NCBI GenBank assembly: GCA_036365145.1
Contig: JAEOAD010000240.1
Coordinates: forward strand, 310,001 to 374,000
From: Orientallactaga sibirica
Lineage: Eukaryota; Chordata; Mammalia; Rodentia; Dipodidae
Direction of reading: 5' to 3'
DNA: 64,000 bases
The notes under the pieces were generated by a model. The model saw only the letters and a list, made by a program, of their open reading frames with translations, made no database searches and was not told where the DNA came from. Positions 12,245 through 23,325 of this stretch are shown in pieces (the stretch's first letter is position 1; every line of letters starts with the position of its first letter). Made by a program: the position numbers and the translations under genes.

Positions 12245-12385
12245 GCCATGATCTAATGAAAAAAGGACACAAGTCTCATGCAAAGATATGGACTGGGAAT
12301 GCCAGGGCCATTTGCCACTGCAGTCTCCAAATGCATGCTCCACTCTGTGCATCTGGCTTTGCAAACAAGCACCTTTAACTGTTGA
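12245..12385 (-). mobile_element. B2-type SINE, diverged, inside ERV-B
   Basis: Plus strand shows 'ggccatttgccactgcag', 'tgtgcatctggctttgcaaa' and 'caagcacctttaactgttga', i.e. a minus-strand B2 body and head. No clean A tail. It post-dates ERV-B. Confidence 0.75.
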
Positions 12386-12549
12386 GCCAAAAAGAAATAT
12401 TTTCAATTTCCTCTAACTCATACATAAAATATACACAAAACATACATAAAATTTCATGACATGATTTATAACTACTCAAACCTTAATCAACTCTATAATT
12501 TTGGCTGTGGCATTTTGGTAAACTTGCTCAGTATGATGTAAGTTAACAT

Positions 12550-13169
12550 CAATGGGTAAAAGTTAAGTTTACAATCTGAATATCATAGCAACCTGCTACC
12601 AGCCAGGACCATACTTTGTTAGTATGATGTAAGCCCTAGACCTATCATTTTATATTTCAAGAAATCTGTAATCTGATCAAGTACTTTGTTTTTGACCTTC
12701 TGTTTAAGCGTACTTATACCTTCATCCACATACTTTACAACCTATGTAACCACTCTGTAACAATCGTTTTCATAAAACATTTCCAACATTTAAGTTTCCT
12801 CGCCAGTTTATCTTCTTTAGTCAGTTCATCTTATAACTACCAACAAAAACTTTCATTGTCCTTACCATAAGACTTTTAATAAAAGGCCTTTTGAAATAAA
12901 TTTTTTATAAAAGAGTTGACCAGACTTGACTTAATATTATTTATGTAGAATAAACATATAGATCATTTGTTGATTTTGGAACTTTGTTTCTTATAACTTT
13001 CCTGAAACACATTTTTTCTTAATATGAAAGCAGAATCAAACATCAGAAATTTTCTTACAAATTCAGTATCAAGCATGTCTAAATCTAAACATAAATCATG
13101 AGACTATTTTTCTGTTAGTAGTCCCACAGAAGCATAGAGATAAGGTAAACTTAAAACAGTTGCAAATTC

Positions 13170-13212
<43 letters not shown>

Positions 13213-13500
13213 TTTTTTTTTTTTTTTTTTTTTTGAGGTAGGGTCTCTAGCTCAAGCTGAGCTGGAATTTACTCTGTATTCTCAGGATGGCCTTGAACTC
13301 ATAGTGATCCTCCTACCTCTGCCTCCCAAGTGCTGGGATTAAAGGCATGTGCCACCACGCCCAGTTTAACAGTTGCAATTTCTTATAAGAAGTCCCATCA
13401 ATTCACAGTAACTTAACATTCGCCCATTATGCTACTGGGGCCAAATTTCCTGTGCCTTCAGCCCCCTGGCTCTGCAAGGTAGGGAAGCTAAGAAAGCGCC
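12550..13500 (-). mobile_element. Shared non-coding module (ERV-B copy)
   Basis: The reverse complement aligns collinearly, with small gaps, to ERV-A 27545-28235. Matching blocks include 'gattgttacagagtggttac', 'cagaaggt.aaa.acaaa', 'ttgatcagattacagat', 'agggcttacatca' and, near 13490, 'ctttcttagcttccct'. It is A/T-rich with stops in all frames. It keeps the same orientation relative to its LTRs as the ERV-A copy. A later B1 splits it at 13169-13367. Confidence 0.8.
13169..13367 (-). mobile_element. B1 SINE with long pyrimidine tail, inside ERV-B
   Basis: Plus strand reads a CTTT repeat, a T run, then 'gaggtagggtctctagctca' and the B1 body to 'gccaccacgcccag'. Flanked by AACAGTTGCAAATT (13156-13168) and AACAGTTGCAATT (13368-13380). 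The frame at 13160-13342 is only this SINE. Confidence 0.93.
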
Positions 13501-14943
13501 ATTAGGGATTTTTCTGGGGCAGCATAAACACCAAAGAGATCTGTGTCTTGTCTCTCTGTCCAACAATGAGATTTGTATGTGTTAGACTTCCCCTCTTACT
13601 CCCAGGGACACCTGGCCATCTACAGATCAAGTCCTTCAGGGGAAAGCACTAAGTAACACATTACAGGTACATGTGCTTGGACTGGCCCAGAACTTAAATT
13701 TTTTTATCTACTTTTTATCCCTGAGGCATACAGTGGGACAGCGTAACTCTCCAGTTACCTTATGTTTCTTCTGGGGTACATTCAATAGTAAAAGTTGGCC
13801 TTGCCATCTAGTATAGTGGGCTTGGTGGAGAACATCACCCAAAATGAAATGGCACTGTTCAGAACAGAAATCATTCTATAGCCTTAGGGGTGTGAGCCAC
13901 ATATATACTCACATATACACATTCATTTCAAGTGCACTTTTCATATAGACTCCAGACAACCATTTCCCCCTCATTCATTCATTCATTCATTCATTTAAAA
14001 GCTATGCATTTTCATTTTAAATTTCTATTCTATTTACAACTCTGGAGACCAAAAACAAACCTTGCTAGTGAGAGCATGATAGAACAGAGAGAAGCTGTGC
14101 ATGCAGAGTGAAAAATTTCAGACTATTTGCCTGTACATTGGCAGAAGTTTTCTAAATCAGTGAGATTTGGACATTAAAAGTACTATTTAGGCCATTCAGA
14201 CCCATTGTCTAGCTTAGATTGTGGCCAGGCAGAGTTGCAGAGAAAGATCAGTCAGACGAGGTCTGATGTTGTCCAAGAGTCATAGAGGCTTTAAGTTCTT
14301 GAGGAGACAGGGAAAGAGCAAAACCAAGGTGAGAGAAAGGAACCAGGGCTTAAGCTGGGTTGACACAGAACACCAATATATCCCCTGGCTCATTAGGGTT
14401 AATGGGGCCTGCATCTCCCACGTGGGCAGAGGCCATTCAGGTTGCAACTGTCAGCTTTTTAGCCTGTTAGTGGGCAAGGTGGGCATCTGTGCACCCAATG
14501 GTGAAAGCAGCTGGCAGTGAAAGATGAGACCTCAGGAGGGAAAGAGGAAGGGGGAGAGTGTCCCGAGATGGTGCAACTGAACCAAAAGGCACCTCCTAGG
14601 GTAAGGAGGACCAGAGAGCGAGAGACCCGAGGGGTAGAGAGTGAATCTTTCTTGAGACATGGAGTTGGGGCCCAGCAGCAGGCAAGGGGTGTAGCCTGGC
14701 ATTCTGGCATGGTTTCCACAAGAAGGGATGAACCCTGATAGCAGGCCAACCAGAGAGGGACACTTACCGAGAAGGAGGGAGGAGACAAAGGGAAGAAGGG
14801 AGAAACCAAATTGTGGTGGGTGTGAAGGCTGGTATCAGGCAGAGATAGTCCAAAGCCTTCAGAAGGAAAATGGCAGGTCTATGGTCTGGTCTGGTCAGGG
14901 GAAAGGAAGTCTGGCCATCCAAGAGGGCAACTGGAAGCCTCCT
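13501..14943 (-). mobile_element. ERV-B leader / 5' interior
   Basis: On the minus strand the part just after the primer site is C/T-rich (14480-14820), like long retroviral leaders. Open frames on both strands here (14221-14520 plus, 14459-14809 minus, 14517-14738 plus) overlap and lack gag motifs. An ATTC tetramer run lies near 13972-13995. Confidence 0.6.
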
Positions 14944-14961
14944 ATCTGAGTCAGGGCACCA
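14944..14961 (-). promoter_or_regulatory. Primer-binding site, tRNA-His-like
   Basis: Minus strand reads TGGTGCCCTGACTCAGAT, which differs at two positions from the tRNA-His primer site known from RTVL-H/HERV-H-type elements. It lies two bases inside the 5' LTR border. Confidence 0.78.
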
Positions 14962-14963
14962 GA

Positions 14964-15332
14964 TGTAAGGTTCAGGAGTGACCACGACCACATAAACTGC
15001 CATGGCTGGCTCACAAGAGGGGAGCACAGCCCACCTGAATTTCCAGATAGTGGGATTTATAGGGCTTTCAGTTGGGGGAAGGTGAGGAAGGGAAAAGCTT
15101 GAATAAGAAAGGTTTCTTTAGGGGAGATTTAAGATGGACAGCATGTGACACCAGAACATTGACCAGGTGACTTACAAAGTAAAGGGGCAGGAAACCATGA
15201 CCTGGGGGCACTGCAGGCAAGGAGGGGATAATGGGTGGGTTTCTTGAGGAATGTGGATAATCCACTTCCTTATGTCTCTGACCCATCCTGCTGTGCTTGG
15301 TGACTGTATATTGGGACCTGTCAGACCTAACA
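14964..15332 (-). mobile_element. ERV-B 5' LTR, lacking the poly(A) segment
   Basis: 369 bases, TG...CA on the minus strand. TATA box retained (plus TTTATA, 15056-15061). Relative to the 3' LTR it lacks about 50 bases around the AATAAAAG signal; otherwise the LTRs align, by eye at roughly 90 percent. Confidence 0.88.
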
Positions 15333-15818
15333 GCCATCTTCTTTAAGATTGCTAATGTGTTTGACAATAGCAGCTTCACTAACTTAAAACCATTCTCTGT
15401 GCTAGCAAATGTTAAACTTGTTTTAATTTCTCCAATTTTAAATCTTATATCCCTCAGTCCCATATCTTTAGCCAAGAATATCAGTCTATTACAAATTTAA
15501 CCTTGATCAAAGTCTCTGGGCATGAGCAGCAGGATGCAGCCAACCCTTATGCCAGTAGCCCAGTTCCAACAAAGTCCTCTGCAGTCTTTCCTTCCCCTTA
15601 GAAAGTTCATAAGCCAAGCCTCTAAATACAATTCTCACTGTACTTAGCATTTTCAGTCTGTCATCAAAATAGTCCATAATACTTGGCTTACTGCTCCAGC
15701 AGGCATCTTCAGTTGCACGTATCAAATCCATGCCTGTTCCTCCAGAACAAAAGTTCCAAAAGACCAAAATCCACATAGTCAGATTCATCTCAGCAACTCC
15801 CACTCCTCAGTACCAATC
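15333..15818 (-). mobile_element. MaLR internal region, part 2, with Leu-type primer site
   Basis: Continues the 47.5-kb paralogue exactly past the ERV-B target (GCCATCTTC.TTAAGATTGC). The primer site at 15800-15817 reads ATTGGTACTGAGGAGTGG on the minus strand, the MaLR/ERVL type. Non-coding. Confidence 0.82.
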
Positions 15819-16141
15819 CTATAATAGACAGCCTCAGGTTACTGGGATGAACTTCACAGTTTATTGGAGACATGGAATTTATTTGACACTTACAAATCCA
15901 GGGGAAGTTCCATAATGATGAAAAAGAGAAAACCCATCACCGAAATAAAGTGTAAAAACACTGGCAGCCAAACTGCAGGAAACCCAGCAGAACTCAGGCA
16001 CTTTGCATATCTTAGGTTGGAATTCCAGATCCACCCCCACGCCTTAGGGCTGGACCCTAGGATATGCCCATAGTGATGCTAAGTTACAAGCTTTAATGAA
16101 ACTCCTAAATCAACTGGGAAACATACACTCAAACTACCACA
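15819..16141 (-). mobile_element. MaLR 5' LTR
   Basis: On the minus strand begins TGTGGTAGTTTGAGTG at 16141 and carries AATAAATTCCATG and AATAAACTGTGAAG signals before the primer site. Pair of the 8479-8783 LTR. Confidence 0.85.
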
Positions 16142-16454
16142 GGTGGTAACATAAGTGATTGCAATTTCTCTGAAAAATACTTTGGTAGTCAAAATTAAAA
16201 GTACACACAATACTCCCAAACCTTTTCTTTTTGAAGTGTGTACTTCAGATAAACCCATGCATCACACTAGAGGATTAGTCACTAAGGCATTTTTTTTGAA
16301 TTGCAAATATTTGCATGAACTAAATATTCTTTAACGTGAGACTATGATGGATTATAGTCTTTAAAAGAATGGTAATTATGAAAGTGACATGGAATTGCCT
16401 TAGGAATATATTAATGTAAAGAAAAGGTACAAAGCAGTGTACAGAATAGGCTAG
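16142..16454. other. Unassigned DNA
   Basis: Nothing recognised; A/T-rich. Confidence 0.4.
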
Positions 16455-16570
16455 CATTTTTTTTTTTTTTGCTTTGATGTTTTTGCTTATTTGTGACAGG
16501 GTCTCACTATGTATCCCCATCTGGCCTAGAACTTATTAGATAAACCAGGCTGACCTTGAACTTGGGAAAA
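16455..16570 (-). mobile_element. Old B1-like (7SL) SINE
   Basis: Plus-strand poly-T, then 'gacagggtctcactatgtat' and 'ccaggctgaccttgaactt', an early B1/PB1-type fragment, more diverged than the others. Confidence 0.65.
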
Positions 16571-17149
16571 TCTTACAGTTCTATGACAGTTAAAAAGAAA
16601 ATATATTTGTATATGTGCCCAGACCATACACAGAAAGGATAAAACTGGTTAGCCCGTAATAAATGATAAGACTGGTAGCTCTCAGAAAGGGAAACTGGTA
16701 ACCAGATTTACTTATTGCAAAGTACTCTTCTAGCTTTTGAATTTTGGATACATATGAATAAATTATATACTCAGAGATCAATTTTAGTTTGGCTCTGACA
16801 TTAAATGGGCCAATTTCTTGAGAGACAAAGAGTAAACAGAAAAACAATATATATGATGAATTTATGGAAAAAACTGACAAGATTCATATTATTCATTATA
16901 AAAAGCTCCCAGAAGCTGAAGAATAAATGGAAATTTCCTCAACTTCATAAAGAATATCTTTTTAGAAGTTGCTGCTATTATAATACTTGAAGGTGAGCAA
17001 TTAGATTCTTTTCTTTTAAGATTGAGAATGAAACAAAAATATTCTCTCTCACCCCTCAAATCCAACACCATACTTGACATCCAAAGTATAGGCAAGAAAA
17101 AGAATTAAAATTCAGAAGGATAAAGAAAAATTCTTGTTGCAGATGGAAT
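16571..17149. other. Unassigned A/T-rich DNA
   Basis: Overlapping small frames on both strands (16590-16880, 16805-16990, 16889-17095) with no domain; no exon evidence. Confidence 0.4.
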
Positions 17150-18020
17150 GTTTTTAAACATTTTATTAACAATTTCCACATTTAAACAATATACAACAAT
17201 CATAATCCTTTCAACTACCCTTTTTGTTCCCTCTCCTGAATCTCCCCTCTACTGAGTCCCTTCTTTCCAACTAGTCTGTCTCCTGTTTTGATGTCATCAT
17301 TTTCCCTCCTGTTATGTAGCTCTTATGTAGGTAGGCTTGTATCCACTGTGAAGTCATGAATCCCACAGCCACTTTGTGTTAGGGAGACAGTTTTGAAAAG
17401 CACTCCTCCCCTTTCTTTGGCTCTTAAATTTTTTCCCACCACCTCTTCCACATGTTCTCTGAGCCTTGTAGGGGGTGATAGAGATGTCTCACGTAGTGTT
17501 GAACACACTACTGTCCCTTATTCTTAGCATTTTGGTGAGTTTTGAGTCTCTCTTGTGGTTACCACCATTTGAAAAGAGAAGATTCTCTAACCAAAAATGA
17601 GAGTCACAATACTATGTAGAGATTAAGTTTTTGCTATAAGTCAAGAGTTCCCTTCAAAATACACTCAGAGAGCAGTTGTTTTTCCCCATAACAAACACTC
17701 CACCATTGTACCAGTTGGTACATTTAGCCTGGCTAGCCAGCTGCAAAGCTGGTCCACTGCTGGTTAAGACCTTTGAAAACTTTTCTCAACAGAGAGGAAG
17801 GCTTCCAGCTTAGCTCCAGCTTGAAAGCCCAAGTATGTGGTGTCTTACCATCTAATTCTGTTGGGCAATCAAGATCATTGGCAATAGCCTGTAATATTTT
17901 GGGTGAGATAGGGGCCTCCCTTACAAAGTCACTGAAAAGAATTCCACCCCAAGCACTGAAATTTTCTTTTTACAATCTATGGCTCTTATGGAGGCATTAT
18001 CCACCCCACAGGGTACTTCT
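17150..18020 (-). mobile_element. L1 3'-UTR fragment
   Basis: Starts with the reverse complement of an A-rich tail (TTTTTAAACATTTTATTAAC) and runs through the same blocks as 50636-51689: 'gttccctctcctgaatctcc', 'tgaagtcatgaatcc', 'gagaagattctctaacc', 'ccattgtaccagttgg'. 5' truncated. Confidence 0.75.
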
Positions 18021-18229
18021 GCCCAAATTCTATCTTTCTTAAATATATATAAACAAAGAAGTAGAATCCCATAGATGATGTGTATTGTATTGTTTTTAAT
18101 CCCACAGAACAAAGCTCAGAAATCTCCTATAACTAATAAACAAGTGTAGATTGCAAGTCACAAGACAAATGTCAATTGCATTCTTGTGCATCAGCAATGA
18201 AGAAAGGAATTTGAGATTAAAAACAAGCC

Positions 18230-18455
18230 AGGGGCTGGCGAGATGGCAGTTAAGGCAGTTAAGCTTAGCAGTTAAGGCGTTTGCCTATGAAGCCATAAGG
18301 ATCCAAGTTTGATTTCCCAGGTCCAAAGTAAGCCAGATACACAAGGTGGCACATGCATCTGGAGTTTGTTTGCAGTGGCTGGAGTACCAGGAATGCCTAT
18401 TCATTTTCTCTCTCTCTCCAACTCTTTTTGTCTCTCACACACAAATTAATAAAAA
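18230..18455 (+). mobile_element. B2-type SINE with duplicated head
   Basis: The head reads 'ggctggcgagatggcagtta' and then repeats 'aggcagttaagcttagcagt' before continuing, an 18-25 base internal duplication within the tRNA-like region. Normal body, CT run and A-rich tail. Confidence 0.88.
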
Positions 18456-18467
18456 TTAATAATAAAA

Positions 18468-18640
18468 ACAAACTGGGCATGGGGGCACATACCTTTAATC
18501 CCAGTACTTAGGAGGCAAAAGTAGGAGGATCACTGTAAGTTTGAGGCCATCCTGAGACTATATAATGAATTCCAGGTCAGCTTGGGCTAAAGCAGAAACC
18601 TACCTCAAAGCTCAAAAAATAAAAAAGAATAAAAAAAAAA
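18468..18640 (+). mobile_element. B1 SINE
   Basis: 'actgggcatgggggcacata' head through 'gaattccaggtcagcttggg' and an A-rich tail. It is inserted directly after the B2 tail in the same orientation. Confidence 0.9.
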
Positions 18641-18699
18641 AGAATCCCAGGTATCATATATGTTCTAGTCAGAACAAAAACAAAAACAAAAATGGTGAG

Positions 18700-19235
18700 A
18701 AAGAAGTACTAGAGTATAAATCTAATAAATTGTAAAGAATCTATGTGATATAAAATAGCTAAAAGAAGTTAAAGATGTGAATAAATGGATAAATATTTTG
18801 TGTTCACTGATGTAAAGGTTCATAATTATTAAAATGTCAGCTATTCCCCATTTGGCATACAAGTTTTGATGTAATCACAGTGAAAATCCCAGCAAGTTAC
18901 TTGGTGGTTATCAGTAAACTGATTCTAAATTTTAGTGAAAGGTGAAACAAACAAACAAACAAACAAACAAACAAACAAACAAACCATATACCCAACACAA
19001 TCTTAAAGAAGAAGACAAAGCTGAAGGACTGACACTACTCAATATTATGATTGGTTCTTCACTAATCAATAATGTGTATTATTGGTGAAAAAGTCAACAC
19101 ATAAATTAATGGAATGAATGCAGAGCTCAGAAATAGACTCATAGAATATAGACAAAAGTACAAAGACAAGTCAATAAAGAAAGAATGCATTTCCAAGACA
19201 TGAGGCTAAAACAATTGGACAGTCATATGACAAAT
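18700..19235 (+). mobile_element. L1 ORF2 fragment with (CAAA)n
   Basis: Carries L1 ORF2 blocks 'cacagtgaaaatcccagcaa', 'aagctgaaggactgacacta' and 'caatggaatgaatgcagag'-like sequence. An AAAC repeat (about 18947-18983) expands an internal A-rich stretch. All frames broken. Confidence 0.75.
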
Positions 19236-20009
19236 ATTTGTGTCACTGGTGGTGGTGGGGGGGCAGAAGGACATCACATCACAGCAGCCTGAGGGGTTCC
19301 CCTAATATTTTAGGGGCCTCAACTCAGGCAATCCCATTGTTCATGGCTCTGACCATGAATCTAGGAAGATAGCATGAAATATTTGCATATTTGATTAAGT
19401 ATATTTTAATGTAGATTTTAAGCACACAGGTTAAGTGAAATAAAGGCACACAAGGAGAAAATGAAAGACATACAAGAATATGGGTATAGACTCTTGAGAG
19501 AAAGAATAAGGTACACTCAAGTGTGGGTATGGGCTTCTCAAGAGCATTGCCAAAGGAAAGTAAGATATGCCCAAGGGTAGTTACAGGCCAGTTAGGAGAG
19601 GGTCACAATTAAGTGTCTTTAACATGAGCAATATATACCATTTTGGTGGTTCTCAGGTTACACCTCAAATGGTTGTAAGAAACCCTCATTTTCCCTTTTT
19701 CTGTCATCTTGATAGTGATAGGATAGCTCCAGAGGTACCTTGCTTGGATAGAGTTATAATATAAGGTAAAACCTGGAGCAACTAGGATTATCCAAGGAGT
19801 TTAGCGCATGTGCTTTCCCTGTAAATGGAATTACTAGTGAGATTTCTAGAAAAATGCAAATTTATAGCTGGAAAGAGAAAAAGGCACTAAGTAGTTGTTA
19901 ATTGTGCTGTAATTTTTGCTTTGCTGCTAATGAGAAGCTTCCACGAGACTCCGGGATGAGGGCTCTTTTGTCTTCTCTTGTCCCGATAAGTTTTCCTTTC
20001 TATCCTTCT
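19236..20009. other. Unassigned DNA
   Basis: A G-rich run near 19250 and no recognised repeat or gene. Confidence 0.4.
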
Positions 20010-20200
20010 ATATTTATAGAACATTTATTTATAATCTCCAAAACTAGAAGCAACCAAGATGTCTTTCAGTGGATGAATTACTATAAAATGTGACATCCAC
20101 ATGGTAAATATTCTTCAATTACAATGAGAAATGAGCTGTTAAGTCACAAAAACATTGGAGGAACTGTAAATGTATATTTACAATTCATTAAATGTGATCA
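20010..20200 (+). mobile_element. L1 ORF2 C-terminal fragment
   Basis: 'ttataatctccaaaactaga' and 'gatgtctttcagtggatgaa' are typical of the L1 ORF2 3' end. Short and broken. Confidence 0.65.
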
Positions 20201-20296
20201 TATGATGTAGTTTCCAAATTTCATAAATTTTGCCCAAAAATCAGTCTTAATATATGATATTCTCAATATGTAATATAGACTTGGCTAAAATATTAT

Positions 20297-20900
20297 TTTT
20301 AAGTGCCTGATTGATTTTTTATTTAATTTTTATTTATTTTAATTTTACATTGATGTTGGTGCCTCCAGTAGCCTCCTCCCTGTCCTCCCCCCTCCGAAGG
20401 GACCCTTCTCATTGGGGAATGTGGGTCATGCATTATAGGGGTAGCCAACAGTTATGGGGGAGAGGAAAATCTCTGTGCATAATTACACAACTTGTGGCTC
20501 TAACACTCTTTCCACCCCCTCTTCCATGAATTTCCCTGCGCCACGTTGGGTTCATTTTAGTTCTACTTCATTGATGAAGTCGTGGGAGCCTCTGTGTCTC
20601 TGGATGGCTTCGTAGGAGTTGAGTGTTCTCTGTGTTTGTCTCCTTCAGCCTTGTTCTGGTGTCGGGTTCACCAAGAAAGCTGCACTCTTGCCCATTTCCC
20701 CCATTACTCTATGGTTTCAGCTGGGGCCCTGGTGAGGTGCGATAGGCTGATCTTCCCTTCCAGTTCATTGTCCACCTGAAAAAGAGAAGCAAATTTTCCA
20801 ACAGAGAGAGAAGTTAGTACCAGATAGATGGGATAGCCATTGTTATTTTAGAGAGAATTTTATATGTGTAGGTCCTCTTCTAGCCCACATTTGGTGGGGG
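20297..20900 (-). mobile_element. L1 3'-UTR copy 1 of a four-copy cluster
   Basis: Reverse-complement A-rich tail (ATTTAATTTTTATTTATT), then 'gcctcctccctgtcctcccc', 'gggaatgtgggtcatgcatt' and 'ccaccccctcttccatgaat'. It stops at 'cacatttggtggggg', so it is truncated relative to copy 3. Frames inside (20311-20529, 20582-20779) are shared by chance with the other copies. Confidence 0.78.
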
Positions 20901-20913
20901 GGTAATTCATTTT

Positions 20914-21131
20914 AAAAAAAAATTTTATTTATTTATTTGCAAGCAGAGAGATAGAAGAGAGGCAGACAGAGAGAGAGAGAATGGGCACGCCAGGGTCTCT
21001 AGCCACTGCAAAAGAACTCCAGATGCATGTACCCCTCATGAATCTGGCTTACGTGGGTCCTGGAGAATCAAACCAGGATACTTTGGCTTCGCAGGCAAAT
21101 GCCTTAACCACTAAGCCATTTCTCTAGCCCT
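20914..21131 (-). mobile_element. B2-type SINE with 13-bp target-site duplication
   Basis: Complete minus-strand B2, inserted between L1 UTR copies 1 and 2. Exact GGTAATTCATTTT at 20901-20913 and 21132-21144. Confidence 0.95.
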
Positions 21132-21144
21132 GGTAATTCATTTT

Positions 21145-22110
21145 TTATTAGTTATGTACATAGTGTGTATACAGCCATGATGGTACCATGTATAGACTTC
21201 TCCCTGTCCTCCCCCCATGGGGATTGTGGGTCTTGCATTGTGAGGGTAGCCATAAGTTATGGGGGAGAGGCAATGTCTCTGTGCATAATGACCAAACTCA
21301 TGGCTTTACCAATCTTTCCGCCCCCTCTTCCACAAATTTCCCTAAGCCATGTTGGGTTCATTTTAGGTCTCTTTCATTGACGAGGTTTTGGGAGTCTCTA
21401 TGTCTCTGGATATCTGATTTGATAGGAAATGAGTGTTCTCTATGTCTATCTCCTTCCCCTTGTGCTGATACCAGGTTCACCAAGAAAGCAGCACTCTTGC
21501 TTATTTCTCCCAATAACTCTATGGTTTCAGCTGGTGCCCTGGTGAGGTGTGATGGGCCGATTCTCTCCTCAGGTTCTGTATCCAACTGAAAAAGAGAAGC
21601 AAATTCTCCAACAGAGAGTGAAGTCAGTGCAAGATACATGCATAGCCATGATTATTTTAGAGAGAATTTAATAGGTGTAGGCTCTCTTGTATCCCACTAT
21701 TGGTGGGAGCTTGATATTGGAGAGTGGGTTCATTTTTTGATAGGGTTCTGAATTGTTTCCCCATTCCAGGTATGGGTTCTGTTCCACTAATGGATCAATT
21801 AACCAAATCAAGAGCAGTTACTAACCCACCATGGCTGTGTGCCACTATTGCATTTGTGTGAGCATCCCATAAAGGTTGATTGCTGCTGAGTAGGTTAGAC
21901 CACAAGTTGCTTAGACAGATGTTGGTCATTTTTCCCCAGTCACTCATGTAGGACCTTCTGACACTAGATGAGCTGTGTGGGGACTGACTCTCTTCCAGAT
22001 TCCAGTCAGGTCACTCCATGTTCTTTCCCATCAACATATGGTATCTTCAGCAGTAGGGTCTTACCATTTTTAACCTTTGGTGGGTCATCAAGTGCTCTGA
22101 CAGAAATTTG
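21145..22110 (-). mobile_element. L1 3'-UTR copy 2
   Basis: Same order of blocks as copy 1, then extends through 'ccaccatggctgtgtgccac' and 'tcactccatgttctttccc'. The 133-residue frame at 21188-21589 is a UTR artefact. Confidence 0.78.
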
Positions 22111-22117
22111 TCTATTT

Positions 22118-23215
22118 TTAAAAATTTTATTTTTTATTTATATTATTCTGATTTTACTTTCATTGTGTTGGCTCCATTATCTTCCTACCTGTCCTCCCTC
22201 TTCCAAAGGGACCCTCATCAATGGGGAATGTGGGTCATGCATTGTTGGGTAGTCAAGAGTTCTGGGGGGTAGGCCAAGTCTCTGTGTATAATGCCCGAAC
22301 TCATGGCTCTAACATTCTTTCCGCCCCCCCCCTTCTGTGAATTTCCCTGAACCACATTGGGGTCATTTTAGTTCTACTTAAGTGATGAGGTTTTGGGAGC
22401 CTCTGTGTCTCTGGATATCTGGCTTAGTAGGAGTTGGATGTTCTCTGTGTTTATCTCCTTCAGCATTCTTCTGGTGTCTTGATCCCCAAGAGTGCTGAAC
22501 TCTTGCCCTTCCCCCGCACTACTCTATGGTTTCAGTTGGGGCCCTGGTGAGGTGTGATTGGCTGATCCTCCCTTCAGGTTCGTTGTCAATCTTAAAAAAG
22601 AAAAACAAATTCTCCAACAGAGAGAGAAGTTAGTACTAGATAGAAGGGATGGCCATAGATGTTTTGGAGGGATTTTTATATGCGTAGGCTCTCTTCTAGC
22701 CCACATTTGGTGGTATCATGATCTTGGAGACTGAGCTCATTTTTTGTACCTGGTTTTGACTTATTTCCCACTTCCAGCAATGACTTCCATCCCACTGAGT
22801 GGATCTATTAGCCAAATCAAGAGCAGTTGGTTACCCACCATGGCTGTGTGCCACTACTGCACTTGTTTGAGCATTACATCAGGTTGTTTCCTGCTGGGTA
22901 TCTTAGACTGCAAGTTGTTAGGACTGATGTCGGGTATTTTTCCCCAGTTGCTCATGTAGCACCCTTTGGCACTAGACTAGCTAACTGGGGAATGACCCTC
23001 TTCCAGATTCTGGCCAGGTCTCTCCATGTTTGGTCTCACACATGTATGCTGTCTTCAACAGTAGGGTCTTACCATTAACCTTTGATGGGTCATCAAGAAC
23101 TCTGACAGAAATCTGTCTTTTTTGGGAAACCTTGTAGGTGTCTCTGATCAACAGCTCATTGTGGAAGTTAACCCCGTGCTGGTACTGGGAGTTATAAGTC
23201 AGCGCCTAGGAAGGT
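22118..23215 (-). mobile_element. L1 3'-UTR copy 3 (longest)
   Basis: Begins with the A-rich tail complement (AAAATTTTATTTTTTATT) and runs further than copies 1 and 2, through 'gggtcatcaagaactctgac' to 'ctctgatcaacagctcattg'. Confidence 0.78.
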
Positions 23216-23325
23216 GAGGGAGGAAAAAGATAGATAATATAAAAGAGAAAGTGAGTATAGCGAGGAGAGGGAAGGAGGGAGGGCGGGAGAGAGAGAGAAG
23301 AGAAAGAGAAACAGGAAAAGATTAA
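23216..23325. repeat. Purine-rich (GA/GGGA) tract
   Basis: About 110 bases almost purely A/G on the plus strand, including GAGAGAGAGAGAAG. It separates L1 UTR copies 3 and 4. Confidence 0.85.

Larger units (their letters stand above)
9540..15332 (-). mobile_element. ERV-B: class I-like provirus, His-type primer site
   Basis: A 5.8-kb minus-strand provirus bounded by LTRs at 9540-9957 and 14964-15332. It is flanked by a 5-bp duplication GCCAT (9535-9539 and 15333-15337). The primer site is one base outside the 5' LTR and resembles the tRNA-His site used by RTVL-H-type elements. The interior has no recognisable gag, pro, pol or env frame: it is C/T-rich leader, then AT-rich non-coding DNA. It therefore looks like a non-autonomous (VL30/ETn-style) element. 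It shares a non-coding module with ERV-A. Confidence 0.85.
8479..16141 (-). mobile_element. MaLR provirus, interrupted by ERV-B
   Basis: A minus-strand MaLR element with an LTR at each end (8479-8783 and about 15819-16141), a Leu-type primer site at 15800-15817 and a polypurine tract at 8784-8802. Its non-coding internal region is split into 8784-9539 and 15333-15818 by the nested provirus ERV-B. MaLRs are non-autonomous relatives of ERVL and encode no reverse transcriptase. The same internal sequence runs uninterrupted at 47.1-48.0 kb, which proves the nesting order. Confidence 0.85.

Noticed and set aside
14459..14809. Overlapping frames in the ERV-B leader as a gag or host gene
   Set aside because: No retroviral or host motif, frames on both strands overlap, and the composition is C/T-rich.
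15068..15475. 135-residue minus-strand frame
   Set aside because: It crosses from MaLR internal sequence into the ERV-B LTR, and the left LTR (9689-9958) gives a matching shadow frame.
21188..21589. 133-residue frame similar to frames at 20311 and 20582
   Set aside because: The similarity comes from copies of one L1 3' UTR, antisense to the element; not a gene family.
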